Assembly: GCA_019426215.1 (NCBI GenBank)
Contig: CM033396.1
Span: 33,523,154-33,587,153, forward strand
Reading direction: 5' to 3'
DNA length: 64,000 nt
DNA from: Buddleja alternifolia
Taxonomy: Eukaryota; Streptophyta; Magnoliopsida; Lamiales; Scrophulariaceae
Shown: positions 1-11,809 of the stretch, piece by piece
Layout of the letters: each line of letters begins with the position of its first letter
How positions within the stretch are numbered: the stretch's first letter is position 1
The notes under the pieces: model-generated
The model's input: the letters and a program-made list of their open reading frames with translations, nothing else
Database searches by the model: none
What the model was told of the DNA's origin: nothing
Made by a program: the position numbers and the translations under genes

Positions 1-262
1 ACTTTTTGGTGGTTGAAAATCTTTTAACTTTTCTTTTTTAGTTTCAAAAAAATCTTTAACTGCCTTGTTTGGATGATTTCTTCTTTCCTTCTTTACTTCT
101 TCTCTTCTTAGTTTAAAAACTCCCCCAATTTCTCTCCTTTCCTTCCGCCATTATTGTCATCATCCAATTTTGGAGGTTTCAACTTCCATCTCCCCATGTT
201 TGCCGCTCAAAATTCTCCCAGGTATTTCTCTCTCTTTTCTTCACTTTTGTTTATAATTTGTT

Positions 263-2498
263 ATGTGTGCTATCTTCTTCCTTGTATTTCCTGAAAAAAT
301 GTCTCATGTCTCAAACCCAAACTCTATCTCTTCCGACAATAATGTTGAAATACTCGTCCCTCCGGCAATTCCATCAGTGGCTCCATCTCCTGGAAATGTA
401 GCCAGAAATCTCCCTTTTCCTTCCTTCTCTTTAGGGGATTCTCACAGTGTCACCCAGACTCGTACTTTTGTGCACTTGGATTCTTTCTCTCAAGTCCTCG
501 TGTTTCCTGATTTACTTCCCCTTCACATACTATCTCCTGCGCAGGTCAGGCTGGTGCTCCCTCAGACGATGAGGGCCTGTACCAACCAATTCAGGAGGCC
601 TTAAATAAGGCCGATGAACTTGCCTTGAGTAATCAGAAAAGAGCCTAATGGCTGCTCCAGGTGCGCAATTCTGGAATATTTTTCGGTCTCGTTTTACCCA
701 CCATCAGGAGCAAATGATTCGGGCCAATTATGGGACTCCTCTATCGTATCGCATTATATTCCCAACGACTGAGGATAGAGAGCACCTTCCTCCTCCGGGC
801 ATTGTTTGTTTTTATGTGGCTCATCTTAAGGTTGGTTTACGTTTTCCAATCGCTTCCATGTACATCTCTATTGCTAGTCATTTTAGGTTTCCTTTGAATC
901 AGTTGGCCCCAAATGCTATGCGTATCATTGTTAGTTTTGCTGTTTTATTGAAAATTTTGGGCCACCGCCCTATAGTCGACTTCTTTTATTCCCTTTGTCT
1001 ACCTCGTTGTTTAGGGGGAGATAAAGGTGTATTTTATCTCACTTCTCGGGGTGATGCCAAGTTTCTTACTCGTTATCCACCCTCGGAACGTGACTGGAAA
1101 AATAACTTTTTCTTTATTGCTTCGCCTGAGAAAGTCATCTGGGATTTTCCTCGGGATTTCTTGCAAAGTTAGAGGGTCGCAATCTTTACCCCTACCCTTC
1201 TAGGTCTCCTTACCACCAAAGTTTGTTAACATACTTGAACTTGATCGAATGTGATGTTGGGAAATTGGTTGATCGTCTTCTATTGCGTCATTACGAATTG
1301 AGTCCATTTGATGTTGATATGCGGGGTAAAACAATAAGTAGTAGAAATTTGATTAATTCCTCTATTTTTTATATATTTGCTTCTGGTATTTTACTAAGAA
1401 TTGCTCTGATATGGTTGCTACTTTTCTTTCTGTCTTGTAGTTGAAGTGATGGAAAATGCAAGGCTTGTAGAGGCCAGGCGCCATAGGGCTAGACCCTCCG
1501 GTGCAGTTCCGCGAACATTGCATCCATCTCCTGCTGAGAATCCTCCAGGCCACTAACCTTCCCAAACTGCTCACCATTATGCTACGTCTCCCCATGGTTC
1601 AGCGCGAGGTGACTAGGCTAGGTCAGCCCATGATTCAGCTAGAGCTAGAGAAATTGCTGAGGGAAAAAGGCCGGTTGAGGTTTCTTCTGGTGCACCTTCT
1701 CCTAAACGCCCTAACACAAGAGGAATTCAGATCAGGGATGTTGTTCCTCCCATGCACTTTAATACTCCAGACACGCCCGTGCATCGAACTCGATCTCGTG
1801 CTCAAGACACGTCCAGCTATTCAGTGCTGAGGAGTCACGAGCAAGTGTTTCTGCGAAGTTTTCTGAAAAACATGGCGAATTTAGTGGATCGCCCTTTATT
1901 GGACTCTATGACTTCTTGGGATGCCATGAATTTGGCCCTGGCAATGGACCCTAAGGTACTTTTCTGGTCTCCTCTGGTATCCTTCATTTACATTTGCTTG
2001 AATACTAATAATTTACTTGGTATTCACTTTGCATTTCTTCCTGATTTGTGGCAAACCCCTAGTGGATGCCAATCGGTCTAGTGAAGTTTTTGATTTGAAG
2101 AGAGATTTGGCCAAGGCACAGAAGAACGTGAAGCTTGTGTAGCTGCGGAGAAGATATAGCAGCGAGAGAAGGAGAAAGCTTTGTTGGACATTCAAGAGCA
2201 AGAAACTCGAGCTGTAGCTCTTTCCACCAGAGTTGGGACCCTGGAGGAATGCCTCAAGTTTATCATTGAGCAGCAAGATTTTGAGATGCAGGGCACTCTG
2301 CAGAGAGAGCACGAGCATTGGTTAGAATCTCTCCCAAGTTCGTCTGAAGGTCTTGCTCTCCTGGCTAAGGGCAAAGCTGACTTTTTGTCCTCCAATGAAT
2401 TTCAAGACTTGGTTGATGACAAGTCTTTGGACTATTTTTACAAAGGATTGGAGGGGTGCAAGGCCCAATTTGCTGCCAAAGGCATGCCACCAGCCTGA
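263..2498 (+). pseudogene. Antisense accessory ORF of the gypsy element (putative gypsy-type transposase domain plus coiled coil)
   Basis: The 648-1172 frame reads EDREHLPPPGIVCFYVAHLK, then GLRFPIASMY and LNQLAPNAMRIIVSFAVL. This is the pattern of the plant 'putative gypsy-type transposon' domain (PF04195 type), whose biochemical role is unknown. A serine/proline-rich leader starts at the ATG at 300. The 2181-2498 frame is charged and heptad-like, ending in a block FQDLVDDKSLDYFYKGLEGC, consistent with a coiled-coil C terminus. Two likely introns are visible: about 1325-1440 (GT...TTGTAG) and about 1955-2060 (GT...CCCTAG). Frame changes near 610-648 and 1172-1223 and stops near 1555 show that it is decayed. 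It lies opposite to the gag-pol genes of its element. Confidence 0.65.
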
Positions 2499-2699
2499 AG
2501 TGACGCTTCGTTTATTGATGCCAAGCTAGCGTTGGATGCCTTACTTTCAGGAGTGCCACCAGTGAATCCTCAGGCAGGTGAAATTGGTGCTTCCTTTCCT
2601 GCTACTACGGAGGTAATCACTCTTACTGGTCAGGCTACTGAAAGTCCAGCTGACCCCCCAGACTGCTAAAAATAATCCTTCTACCACCATGGAAAACTC

Positions 2700-3960
2700 C
2701 CCTACTGATGTTGAGTAGGGTCTTTTAATGCTTTAAGTTAGCTTTTGTGGGCAATATAGCCCTTTCAACAATCTTGTTTTATTTTGCTGGTTTTTGCCCT
2801 GCCCTACGTGGCAGATGAATTATGCTACTTCATGCTTCTTTTGGGACTTTGGATGCTTTATATAAATTGCCTTTATCTTTTATTATTGTTATAATGACTT
2901 TTGCCAAATGTTTATGTGTTGCTCCTGGTAGATACTTCATCTCCTTGTGAGCCAAAACGATGCCTGTTACTCAGTACATATGCTAGATTTTCCTGCGATT
3001 CCTCATAATTCTTTGAAATTTCAATCCTATGAATATGCCTTATTTCTGGGCTGGCTTGGCATATTCCTTACATGAATTTGCAATAAATTAAGTTGCATAA
3101 TCAGTTAGATTTATTTAAGTGAAAATATATTTTCACTAAGCACCTCTTTTAACTTGCTGAGGGCTTTACTGATGCAGGCCTATAAGGAGAGGCTAAGTAT
3201 TTGGCTGAAATCAGGTATATATCATAACAAAGATGCTATTTTTCAATTTTCAGTAACAATAAGACATGTAAATGATATCATATGTATACAAATGTTTCAC
3301 ACTTATACTTTGGATCTTTTTGCAGACCTTGTGACTCCCTTTATCCTCCCTCCGTTCCATACATATATTTATCACGGGCTCACATCTGGCCAGTATGCTA
3401 CCATGGCATCCTGCCTTATTCTCCTATTTGATCCCGATTTCCCACCTTATTTCTTCGTGGAGTCCGAATGGACTGGAGTCTCATCCCAGTCTGAGAAGTG
3501 GACAAGAGTCACACCCTCCTAGTCTTATTTCTTCATGGAGTCGGAATGGATCGTCATCCATCCTATCCTGAGAAGTGGACCGGAGTCACATCCTCCTAAC
3601 CTTATCATTCCAAGAATATCCTTATATCTTTGTTTATGAGTTCGGAGACTGTATGACCATCCTTATATCTTCTTGGTATGGGGGCCTTGGATTGTGCACT
3701 TAAATTTTTCGCCTAAGTGTTAATCCAGGCTTATCCTACCCTTGTGTTTCTATCCTCCAGCTACCTACTCATCCACCAACTCCCCCTTTACTTCAGTATA
3801 GATGCAATATGTGTATGCATGATATTACTTATGAAGAGTACCGGATTATAAAAAAGAAACACACACGTAGAGAATAAACTTTATTGATACTCATTTAGCT
3901 CCGCATTTTATTGCCTGCAGAATAGGCTCACATTCTTGCTTAAACAGCTACTCGAAATTA
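2700..3960. other. Non-coding 3' region of the gypsy element with a 78-bp tandem duplication
   Basis: No supported coding sequence lies between the antisense ORF and the integrase C terminus. Two adjacent imperfect copies of a ~77-bp unit occupy 3446-3523 and 3524-3600; each begins CTTATTTCTTC and ends in a CACA(C/T)CCTCCTA motif. The remainder is unremarkable AT-rich sequence. It probably serves as the shared 3' UTR/intergenic spacer of the two convergent genes. Confidence 0.5.
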
Positions 3961-3966
3961 AAATGT

Positions 3967-5117
3967 CTAGACATAAAACGTCTTCAAATTTTGTATATTC
4001 CAAGGTCTGGGTAGCTGCTTTCCTTCGCTATTTAGTAGTTTGTAAGCTCCTCCTTGTAGCACTTTGGTTACTTTGTATGGCCCGTCCCAATTGGGTCCTG
4101 GCTTTTTCACTGCGTATGTGGCATCTACTCTTTTTAGTACAAGGTCACCTACTTGGAGTGATCTCATTTTGACCTTTGCTGCTTGTGATCTTGCAATGCG
4201 TTGTTTGTATAATTCTACTCGGAGGTAGGCTGTCTCCCTGCATTCTTCAATCATGTCCAATTCTTCTCTCATCCTGGCTTCATTTTGGTCAACATCGAGA
4301 TTGTGGATTCTAAGAGTTGGTACCCGTATCTCAGGAAGTATCACAGCTTCAGTTCCATAGACTAGCAAGAATGGACTTTCTTCCAAAGTAATCTTTGGAG
4401 TGGTCCTGTAGGAGCACAGCACGGATTGTAGCTCGTCCACCCAGCTGCCTCCCGCTTCTTCCAGCCTAGTTTTCAGCTCCTTTACCAGTATCCTGTTTGT
4501 GACTTCCACTTATCCATTGGTTTGTGGATGTGCCACCGGGCTGAAACGTTGTTGGATTCCCATTTCTTTACACCACTTTTTCAGCCTGGCTCCGATGAAT
4601 TGTCGTCCATTTTTGGCTATGATCTCCCTTGGTATGCTAAAATGACATATTATATTCTTCCAAAGGAATTTTATTACATCCGCTTCTGTGATTCGGGCTT
4701 TGCCTCTACTTATTTGCTGAAATAATCTATGACCACCAGCAGGAATTTCTTCTGGGCTTTTGCTACTGGAAATGGTCCTACAATTTCCATTCTCCATAGG
4801 GAAAAAGGACATGGGACACTTAAGGAGTGCAAATATTCTGCGTGTTTGAGTATGAGATTAGCATGCTTTTGGCATTGCTCACAACTTCTTACTAGTTCGC
4901 TGTCGTCTCCCCTCAGGATGGGCTAGAAGTACTCGGCCCTTAGTGTTTTTTCAACTAAAGCCCCTCCTGCAATATGGCTGCCGCAGCATCCTTCATGGAT
5001 CTCCCTTAGGATGTACTTCCTTTCTTCAATAGATATGCACTTGAGATAAGGCTGTACAAAACCTCTTCTGTATAACACTCCATCTGTCATGGCAAAACAT
5101 TTAGCGTGAATGAGCAT
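3967..5117 (-). pseudogene. Ty3/gypsy integrase (degraded)
   Basis: The minus-strand N-terminal part (5117-4923) contains ILREIHEGCCGSHIAGGALV, the start of the gypsy HHCC zinc-binding region. The core (4812-4510) includes AKNGRQFIGARLKKWCKEMG and FSPVAHPQTNG, which surround the DDE catalytic residues. The C-terminal part (4509-3967) ends GPNWDGPYKVTKVLQGGAYK, a typical gypsy integrase tail. Stops near 4922, 4725 and 4510 break the frame. It would have inserted the cDNA into chromosomal DNA and is inactive in this copy. Confidence 0.85.
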
Positions 5118-5252
5118 CCTTTGCCCTTTATATTTGTCTGCTGGTAATACGCTATTTTTAAGATATTGGATAATATCTGTCCTCCAGTCCCTTCCTTCTA
5201 TGTTTAATACTTCTTTCTCCGTGCTAGCTCTAGTTGCACTTTGTATAGTAAT

Positions 5253-6244
5253 CTACCTAGTTTCGCAGTCGGCTATGAAGCTACCTAGCTTAGATAGGTA
5301 GTTAGCCTTGGTGTTCTCAGCTCGAGGGATCTGGTGCACTTCAAATTTATTAGAATTTTTCTTCAAGGTCTCAATTATTCCTAGGCAGTTTATCATTCTT
5401 TCTTCATTTGCTTCGTAGACACCTTCTACTTGCTTAGTTACCAGCTGGGAATAAGAGTATACTATCACATTCCTTGCTCCTCCTTTCATTGCTATTTTTA
5501 CTCTGATTATGAAGGCTTCAAATTCAACCTCATTGTTGCTGGCTTTAAACTCAGACTGTATCACATATTCGGTCTCCTTCTGGGGTTGTCAGCACGATTC
5601 TAGCTCCACTTCCGGTATGAGTGGATGATCCATCTACATGTAACATCCATACTTTTTTTTTTCTTCCTCTTTTTGATCCAGTCTCGTCATCTCAGTGATG
5701 AAGTCAGCTAGAACTTGTGCTGTGATAGCTGTCTGGGATGCATACTCAATGTCGAATTCTCCTAACTCCACGGCCCACTTTACCAATCGACCTGAAGTAC
5801 CTGCCTTTCCCAGCACGGTTTTCAGCGGTTGATTGGTCCTTACTACAATCTTATAGGTTAGGAAATATGGTTTTAACCTTCTTGTTGTGATTACTACTGC
5901 AAAAGCTAGCTTCTCGATCTCCATGTATCTTGACTTAGTATTGCTGAGTACCTTACTAACATAGTATACTGATTTCTCCGTCTTTCTTCTTCTTTGACTA
6001 ATATGGTACTGACAGCCCGCTCGGCTACTGAGATGTATAATGTCAGTGGCTCACCTACTACCAGCTTAGTTAACAAAGGTACCTGGTTCAGGTACTCCTT
6101 CAGCTCCTTAAAGGCGCGCTGGCAGTCCTTTATCCAATTGAAACCTTTGATTTTTCTCAATATTTTGAAGAATGGCAAGCTTATCTCTGCTGATCTTGAT
6201 ATGAAACGGCTTAAAACCGTGATGAGCCCATTCAATCGCTGCAC
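5253..6244 (-). pseudogene. Ty3/gypsy RNase H and RT connection region (degraded)
   Basis: The frame 6244-5906 shows FKELKEYLNQVPLLTKLVVG and EPLTLYISVAERAVSTILVK, the usual connection between RT and RNase H. 5924-5634 gives KLAFAVVITTRRLKPYFLTY and LGKAGTSGRLVKWAVELGEF. 5564-5253 gives QSEFKASNNEVEFEAFI and QIPRAENTKANYLSKLGSF, the pattern of the additional plant-type RNase H domain seen in Tat elements. Frames shift between the blocks, so no intact enzyme is made. Confidence 0.8.
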
Positions 6245-6245
6245 T

Positions 6246-6960
6246 TCATTGACATCTCATCGTTTCTTCATGTCTTGGATGGCTTTTATCTTCTCGGAAT
6301 TGACCATATTCCCTCTCGGTGACCATATAACCGTGGAACTTTCCTCTTTTGATTCCAAATGCACATTTTGCTGGGTTTAACTTCATCCTATACTTCCTTA
6401 GTGTCTCGAAGGTTTGCCGCAGATATCCTATGTGATTGTTCATGACACGACTTTTTACTACCATGCCATCTATGTACACCTTTATATTATTGCTAATTTG
6501 GTCATTAAACATCATGTCAACTAACCGATGGTACATGGGTCCTATATTTTTAAGTCTGAATGGCATTACCACATAGCTGTAGTTCCCAAACGAAGTTATA
6601 AAATGATAAAACTCACTTTCTTCTGGTCCTCCTCGTCTAAAGGTATTGATATCCACTATGTATATCTATGATACTTAGCAGCTCGAATCTAGCCATTGAA
6701 TCAACTAGTTGATTGATTCTTGGCAAGGGCTAATGGTCTTTAGGGCACGCCAGGTTAAGATCTCGAAAATTAATGCACATTCTCCACTTGGCTCCTCCTT
6801 TTGGTGCCATGACCACATTAGACACCCACTTCGGGAATCATATCTCTGCAATATGGCATGTCTTCAGCAGCTTTTCCAGCTCGGCCTTCATGACAGCGTC
6901 CTTTTTAGGGCGAAGTGCCTTTTCTTTTGGACTATGGGCTGACTTTCAAGATACACATTG
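6246..6960 (-). pseudogene. Ty3/gypsy reverse transcriptase (degraded)
   Basis: The minus-strand frame 6656-6246 carries FRRGGPEESEFYHFITSFGN, MPFRLKNIGPMYHRLVDMMF, KVYIDGMVVKS and LRKYRMKLNPAKCAFGIKRG. These are the RT palm and fingers blocks in the correct order. The catalytic box reads YIDG rather than YVDD, so a metal-binding aspartate is lost. The upstream finger region (about 6690-6960) is recognisable in other frames (for example SNVVMAPKK-like coding) but is broken by stops. Confidence 0.85.
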
Positions 6961-7093
6961 AGGTGATGTTGAATCACAGCAGAGTCGATTCCTACCAGAT
7001 CATCTACTCACCAGGAGAAGACATCAGCATCCTCTTGCAGTGTCTTTATCAGCCAGTTTTTCAGCCCTTCCTCCAGGTGGGAACCGATCCTGA

Positions 7094-7660
7094 CTATTTT
7101 TGTGCATCTCCAGGTACAACTTCCATGTTCATGAGTTCTTCTACTGGCTTTAAATGTGTGGTAACTCTCTTATCTTGGCCTCCTTCTTTAAGGCCCGCTT
7201 TGTTAGTTTTGCGCTTCTTATCATCTATCATCTTATCGTCCTTTCCCAACGAGGCTATGTAGCACTTCCGGGACATGCTTTGATCTCCTGCTATCTTTCC
7301 TGCTTCAGGTGCAGGAAACTTGATCTTCATATGAGGGATTGAAATTACAGCCTCAAATAATACCAAGACGGGTTTTCCAATTATTATGTTGTACGCTGAT
7401 GGTGTATCTACCACCAGGAATTTCACCAACTTGGTTTTGCTGTTATATAGCTCTCCCCAGGACATTGGCAATGTGATTTGTCCGATAGGTTAAACCAATT
7501 CTCCCGCAAAACCATATAAAGGGGTATTTGCACCCTCTAATCTAGCTTCTCCGAGATCCATATGCTTATAGATCTGGTAGAATAGGATATCCACTCAGCT
7601 GCCGCTATCAATGAATACGCGCTGCATCTTATAATTTGCAATGATGGTTGTAATGACCAA
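7094..7660 (-). pseudogene. Ty3/gypsy aspartic protease region (degraded)
   Basis: The frame 7471-7094 reads TKLVKFLVVDTPSAYNIIIG followed by KPVLVLFEAVISIPHMKIKF, the C-terminal half of the retropepsin-like protease typical of Tat elements. Just upstream on the minus strand (about 7620-7580) the sequence encodes a VFIDSGS-like active-site block in another frame. A stop near 7490 separates the two. The protease would process Gag-Pol; it is not functional here. Confidence 0.7.
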
Positions 7661-8149
7661 CGCATCACTGTGGGGTGTTAACACCGCTTTAGCATCCTCC
7701 GGTCCGAAGTGAATATCTCTTTTGGGGTAACTTTGGCTAATATTCAGGAAGCCTGCAGGTGCCTAATTGATCACTCGAATTTGTTTATTCAAATTTATCT
7801 TTGAAAGTCAGGGGGCTAATCGTCCGGATATCATATGTATGACCCCTTTATTCAGAACATTAGCTTCAGGACTCACTGGAGCAGCTTAATTTTCTTCTTG
7901 TGGATTAGATCTGGCTCCTAATTGTTGAGGAAAATGTCCTCTTCCTACTGGTCCTGCTCATCTTCCAGCCCATCGGCCTGGGCCACTCTTTAGCTAATGC
8001 TTAGCAGTCGTCCATGGTGCCCACATTCTCTGGAATTGGCAATAAGGGCCCAATGATGGACCTTGAGTCTCCTTCCCAGAACTGGCTGGCTATTGTATTA
8101 TATTCTTATTTTCTACCTCCATTAGCTCTTGTTGTAAACCTATTCGTTG

Positions 8150-9566
8150 TGGATGATAATGGGATCGCTCTAGAATTCGGGCTGGTATAGGTGCTGGCAT
8201 GTGCCACCTGCCTCATCTTTCGCGACTCTGCCCGTTTCAATTTTTCTATTCTTTCTTATCCTTCTTTTTCACAGATTGCCTCACCAGCTAGGCATCCTCC
8301 ATGTTGACGTATTTTTCGGCCCTGCTAAGCAGATCATCGAAGTCTTCAGTAGGTTTCTTAGTCAATGATTTGAACAAATCACCCACGCGTAATCAATGGG
8401 TGAAGGCACTGGATTTCAACTCGGCCATCGCAGATGGAACCTCCAAGGTGGCCGCATTAAAGCGCTTCGCGTACGATCGGAGGGTTTCATTTCCTCTCTG
8501 TTTTATGTTGAATAAGCTCAACAGAGTCTTCTTGTGCCTCTTGTTGCTGGCAAATTGGTGCAAAAATCAAGAACTAAACTCCTAAAATGATCCAATACAT
8601 CCTTCAGGTACCTTCATAGGGAGCAATAGAATCAATCTTGAAGTCTCGTGGTAGGTCCTCCATCATAATGGATTCGATGAATGGGATTCCTCGCTCTATT
8701 TGCCTCTTTCCTCCTACCATTCGCCTTTCTATTTCTTCCATTCTATTGGACATGAGCTCCAATTTGTCCTGACTAACCTTGGCTTTAGCCTGTCCTCTTG
8801 GATTTCCCCATAGGGCATGAGTAGATTCATAATTACTAGCCTCCTCATCAAGGTGTTTACCTTTATCTCTCCAGTTTCATTGTAGATGTCGGCGATGATT
8901 ACCATTCATCGGGGGGCCTCTTCCTGTAGATATTTTCTTCCTGCCTTGGGGGCAGCTTTTCCTTCTGGAATTTCTCCAAAGGAGGTTGAGGCCATAAGAC
9001 CCAACCCTCCTGGTTTTCTTCCTCCTAGAATTTAGATCGACGCATCTGGCATCCTTCTGGAGCAGGGTATTTATTGCGAGGCTCTCTCTCCTCCTGATTT
9101 TCTTCTTACTCCAGGAACTCCATCCTTCTAGCCTTTTTACCAGGGCCAAAGTGAGGGGTAGTCTCCAAACCTCCATGGTGGCCTCCATTTCCTGCAATAC
9201 ACACCTTTGCAGGCGTTGGTGTCATATGATTCATTTCACCATTTCCCAGATCTCATGGATCTGGACGCTCCATCATCATTTTGACGGCCTCATCTATAAT
9301 CTTTTGCAATTGTTCAGCCGTCAGGTGGTACGCCGGGGCGATTGGCAGGGGGTATCCCTCTGGATAGCCTGCCCTACTAGCTGTAGGGAAATTTCCTTCA
9401 ATCCAGTCTGAATTTCGACCTCCTCGTCCATCGAAGATTCTCCCAGATAGTCAATCAATTGTCTAGCCATGATGGTTGGCGTCTCGTGAGCATCTTTGCC
9501 TCCATTTACACAAAATGCCACTTTTTTCTTACCTTCGTTTCCCATAGTTTCTTGCATTTCCACCAT
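8150..9566 (-). pseudogene. Ty3/gypsy gag (degraded)
   Basis: The minus strand at about 8560-8290 encodes RGNETLRSYAKRFNAATLEV followed by a DFDDLLSRAEKYVN-like block, the conserved capsid segment of plant gypsy Gag. The N-terminal frames 9566-9321 (starts MVEMQETMGNEGKKKVAFCV) and 9197-8877 are low-complexity and charged. The frames are discontinuous, with stops near 8585 and 9320. It lies directly downstream of the primer site, as gag should. Confidence 0.65.
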
Positions 9567-9640
9567 CTTGCCCTGCCGTTAAACTTGTAAAATGAAATTA
9601 AACAGTAATTAAAGTTTACCTCACGTCCTGAACTCAATTT

Positions 9641-9658
9641 TCCACAGACGGCGCCAAT
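9641..9658 (-). promoter_or_regulatory. Primer binding site of the gypsy element
   Basis: Immediately inside the 5' LTR the minus strand reads TTGGCGCCGTCTGTGG, a common primer-site sequence of plant Tat-type gypsy elements. It is adjacent to the LTR terminus and upstream of gag, which fixes the orientation of the element. Confidence 0.75.
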
Positions 9659-10210
9659 TGATGCGTGTCCGATTCACACCAATAATATTTATATAATAAA
9701 TATGAGAAATTGAGAGTGTAATATGTAGATAATGCGTAAATGTAAGAGATAATATTGCATAAGAACACATAAGAGCTTTATTCATCATCAACTGTAGGTA
9801 TTTATACAAGTTGAATGGCATCGGGTTAAATAAAATAAGTAAAATCGGGCTGATATCCTTCCTTATTTATCCCTGGCAGATCCGGCTATTTTAGGTAAGT
9901 TTCGAGGTCCACGAGATTGGGCTGGATCCATCCTAGAATAGACTTTGATTTGATTGGATCACATCCGCTTGCTTTGGTAAGTCCTTTCACTGATATCTTC
10001 AATGGGTCTTCATTAATATTTTGATTGGATCTTGTCTCCTAAAAGTCTTTCTTTTCTTTATAGGCCCCTGGCCCAGCTCTGCGTACAGCTGGCATCTTCC
10101 AGCCGTGTCATAAGTGATTTGGGGCTTGGCCTTTCATGATTTATAGGCTTATTGGGCCTATTTTAGTGTGGACTTGCCAGTTTGGCCCAATGGATTATTT
10201 CCACACATCA
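9659..10210 (-). repeat. 5' LTR of the gypsy element (552 bp)
   Basis: The segment starts TGATGCGTGT and ends ACACATCA, a near-perfect terminal inverted repeat with TG...CA ends. It is bordered on its inner side by the primer site. A minus-strand TATA box (TATAAATA) lies at 9799-9806 and is a likely LTR promoter. The partner LTR is not in the window. Confidence 0.85.
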
Positions 10211-10215
10211 ATATA

Positions 10216-10860
10216 TCAATATATATATATACACACACACATATATATGTATAGATATAGATTTCTATCAAGTACAATATGTGTATATATACATAGGCGG
10301 CGACTTTTGGACGGTGGTGGAGGCGACATCATCTGTGAAGTGGTGGTGGAGATGAAGGCATCTGGAAGACTTGCAAATCTAGTGCAAAAGAGTGGTGGGC
10401 TGAGAGCGGCTGGGGAGGGTGTACATGAAATAGGGATAATGATAGTAGGGCAGCGATGGTGGCCTGGGCGGGCTTGGCATGGGTGAGGGTGGCTGGGAGG
10501 ACGGTGCTGTCTTTGGAGAGGGGTGGTGGTGAGCTTGAGGAGGCGTGTGCGGGACAGGGGCGATGGCAACAAGCGACGAAAGAGGCCTTAGTGGGCAGTG
10601 GTTGTGGCAGTGCATGGAAGGTAGACGTTAAATTGGTGGTGGACGGTGGTGTGAGGGGAAAGGTGTATGAGGACTAGAGTGTTGAGAAAGAAGATGGGTT
10701 GGGAAAGAATGTGAAGAAAGACAAAAAAAAAGTACAAAATAATTAGAAAGTGGAAATAAAATAGAAAAAAATGCAGTACACTAAATAATTCTAAAAGATA
10801 AGGGCGTTTTGGTCTTTATATTGGGGAAGGAAGATGGCATTAGGTTCTTAATTTTTTTTA
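10216..10860 (-). mobile_element. Fragment of a GC-cored MULE-like element
   Basis: The sequence is an AT/AC microsatellite (10210-10300), then a GGTGGTGG-rich core (10300-10680), then an AAAA-rich flank and a segment (about 10800-10830) whose reverse complement resembles 38690-38720, including the shared motif CAATATAAAGAC. The order and composition match, in reverse, the complete MULE at 38537-39783. No terminal repeats remain. The overlapping open frames here are compositional artefacts. The left side is cut by the gypsy LTR, which may have inserted into this element. Confidence 0.45.
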
Positions 10861-11800
10861 CAAGGGTTTTTTTTTTTTTTTGTATTTTTTTCCTTGTTTT
10901 TAGGTATCTCATAAGGGCAAATTGTAATCCATCCGCCAAAGCAAAAAGTTTTGGCTTGATTAGTCCTTTCTCAAAACTTGCTTTTTGGATTATTTTTTTA
11001 TTTTTTATTTTTTGGGAAAACACACGTTGAGTTTAGCATAGTGATCCTAACAAATACTTTACATATGGAATGTTAGAACAATACTTGGCGAAAAGTAACC
11101 TTCGACGTTGATTGTATTTTCTTTAGTAGGTAAATCACTACAAAATTATGTTAAAAAAAAAATCACTACAAAATTAGTCCAGCTTAATCTTTTAATTCCA
11201 AAAAAAAAAGAGTGGACATGCTTAACAGAATTTTCATTGAGTTTATAAACTCCTTTATATTATAGTATTTTATCTTTAACATGTTAATGAACTTATCAAA
11301 TATTATCGAATTTTTTTTTAGAATACATTGTTATGTTCACATGATAAAATATTATGGTATTATAAATTCCTTAAAAGTTAATTTATATTTATTTTATAAA
11401 ATTTTAACAAAACCTTTCCTCTGATCATCTCAATTGCAAAATTAGTCATTATAATATTTTATAAGTTCCTTAATGTTCCCTTATTCATTATCTTTAAGAG
11501 CATATTTTTAAAATAGGATTTAATGTCTTAGCTCCGAAGATATTTTACAAAATATTCTAAATTAGTCCAACTACCAAATCTTTCATGTTAAGGCTTCTCT
11601 TTTGTAATGTTGAGGTTAACTATTTATGAATTAAAATGTCCATAATGTGAGACCAATTATACTAAACAAAAATGTTGTAAATATGGTTTAGTCACACCCC
11701 CAATTTATGGGAAAATTATATTGAGAAATGTTATATAACTACCGACACGTAATTTTTCATGTTTAGTCAAATTAAATATAATTAAATTGGCAAACATAAC
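10861..11800. other. AT-rich intergenic DNA, nothing recognised
   Basis: Low-complexity T-runs (10868-10885 and 10990-11015) and AT-rich sequence. I see no coding frame, RNA gene or terminal-repeat structure. Confidence 0.5.
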
Positions 11801-11809
11801 ACAAGTAAA

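Larger units (their letters stand above)
1..10210 (-). mobile_element. Ty3/gypsy LTR retrotransposon, Tat-like lineage, degraded, 3' end outside window
   Basis: Read on the minus strand from right to left, the order is 5' LTR (9659-10210), primer site, gag (about 9570-8150), protease (about 7650-7094), reverse transcriptase (6960-6246), RNase H (6244-5253) and integrase (5117-3967). That PR-RT-RH-IN order is the Ty3/gypsy order. A separate gene in the opposite orientation (about 263-2498 on plus) lies between integrase and the missing 3' LTR, an arrangement known from Tat-lineage elements. Every domain is broken by stops or frameshifts, so the copy is not autonomous. No 3' LTR is visible, so it should lie left of position 1. 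Family assignment is by motif recognition; the sublineage is inferred. Confidence 0.85.

Noticed and set aside
10136..10677. Overlapping open frames on both strands (73-118 codons)
   Set aside because: Produced by GGTGG-rich low-complexity sequence inside a MULE fragment; no domain and frames on both strands at once.
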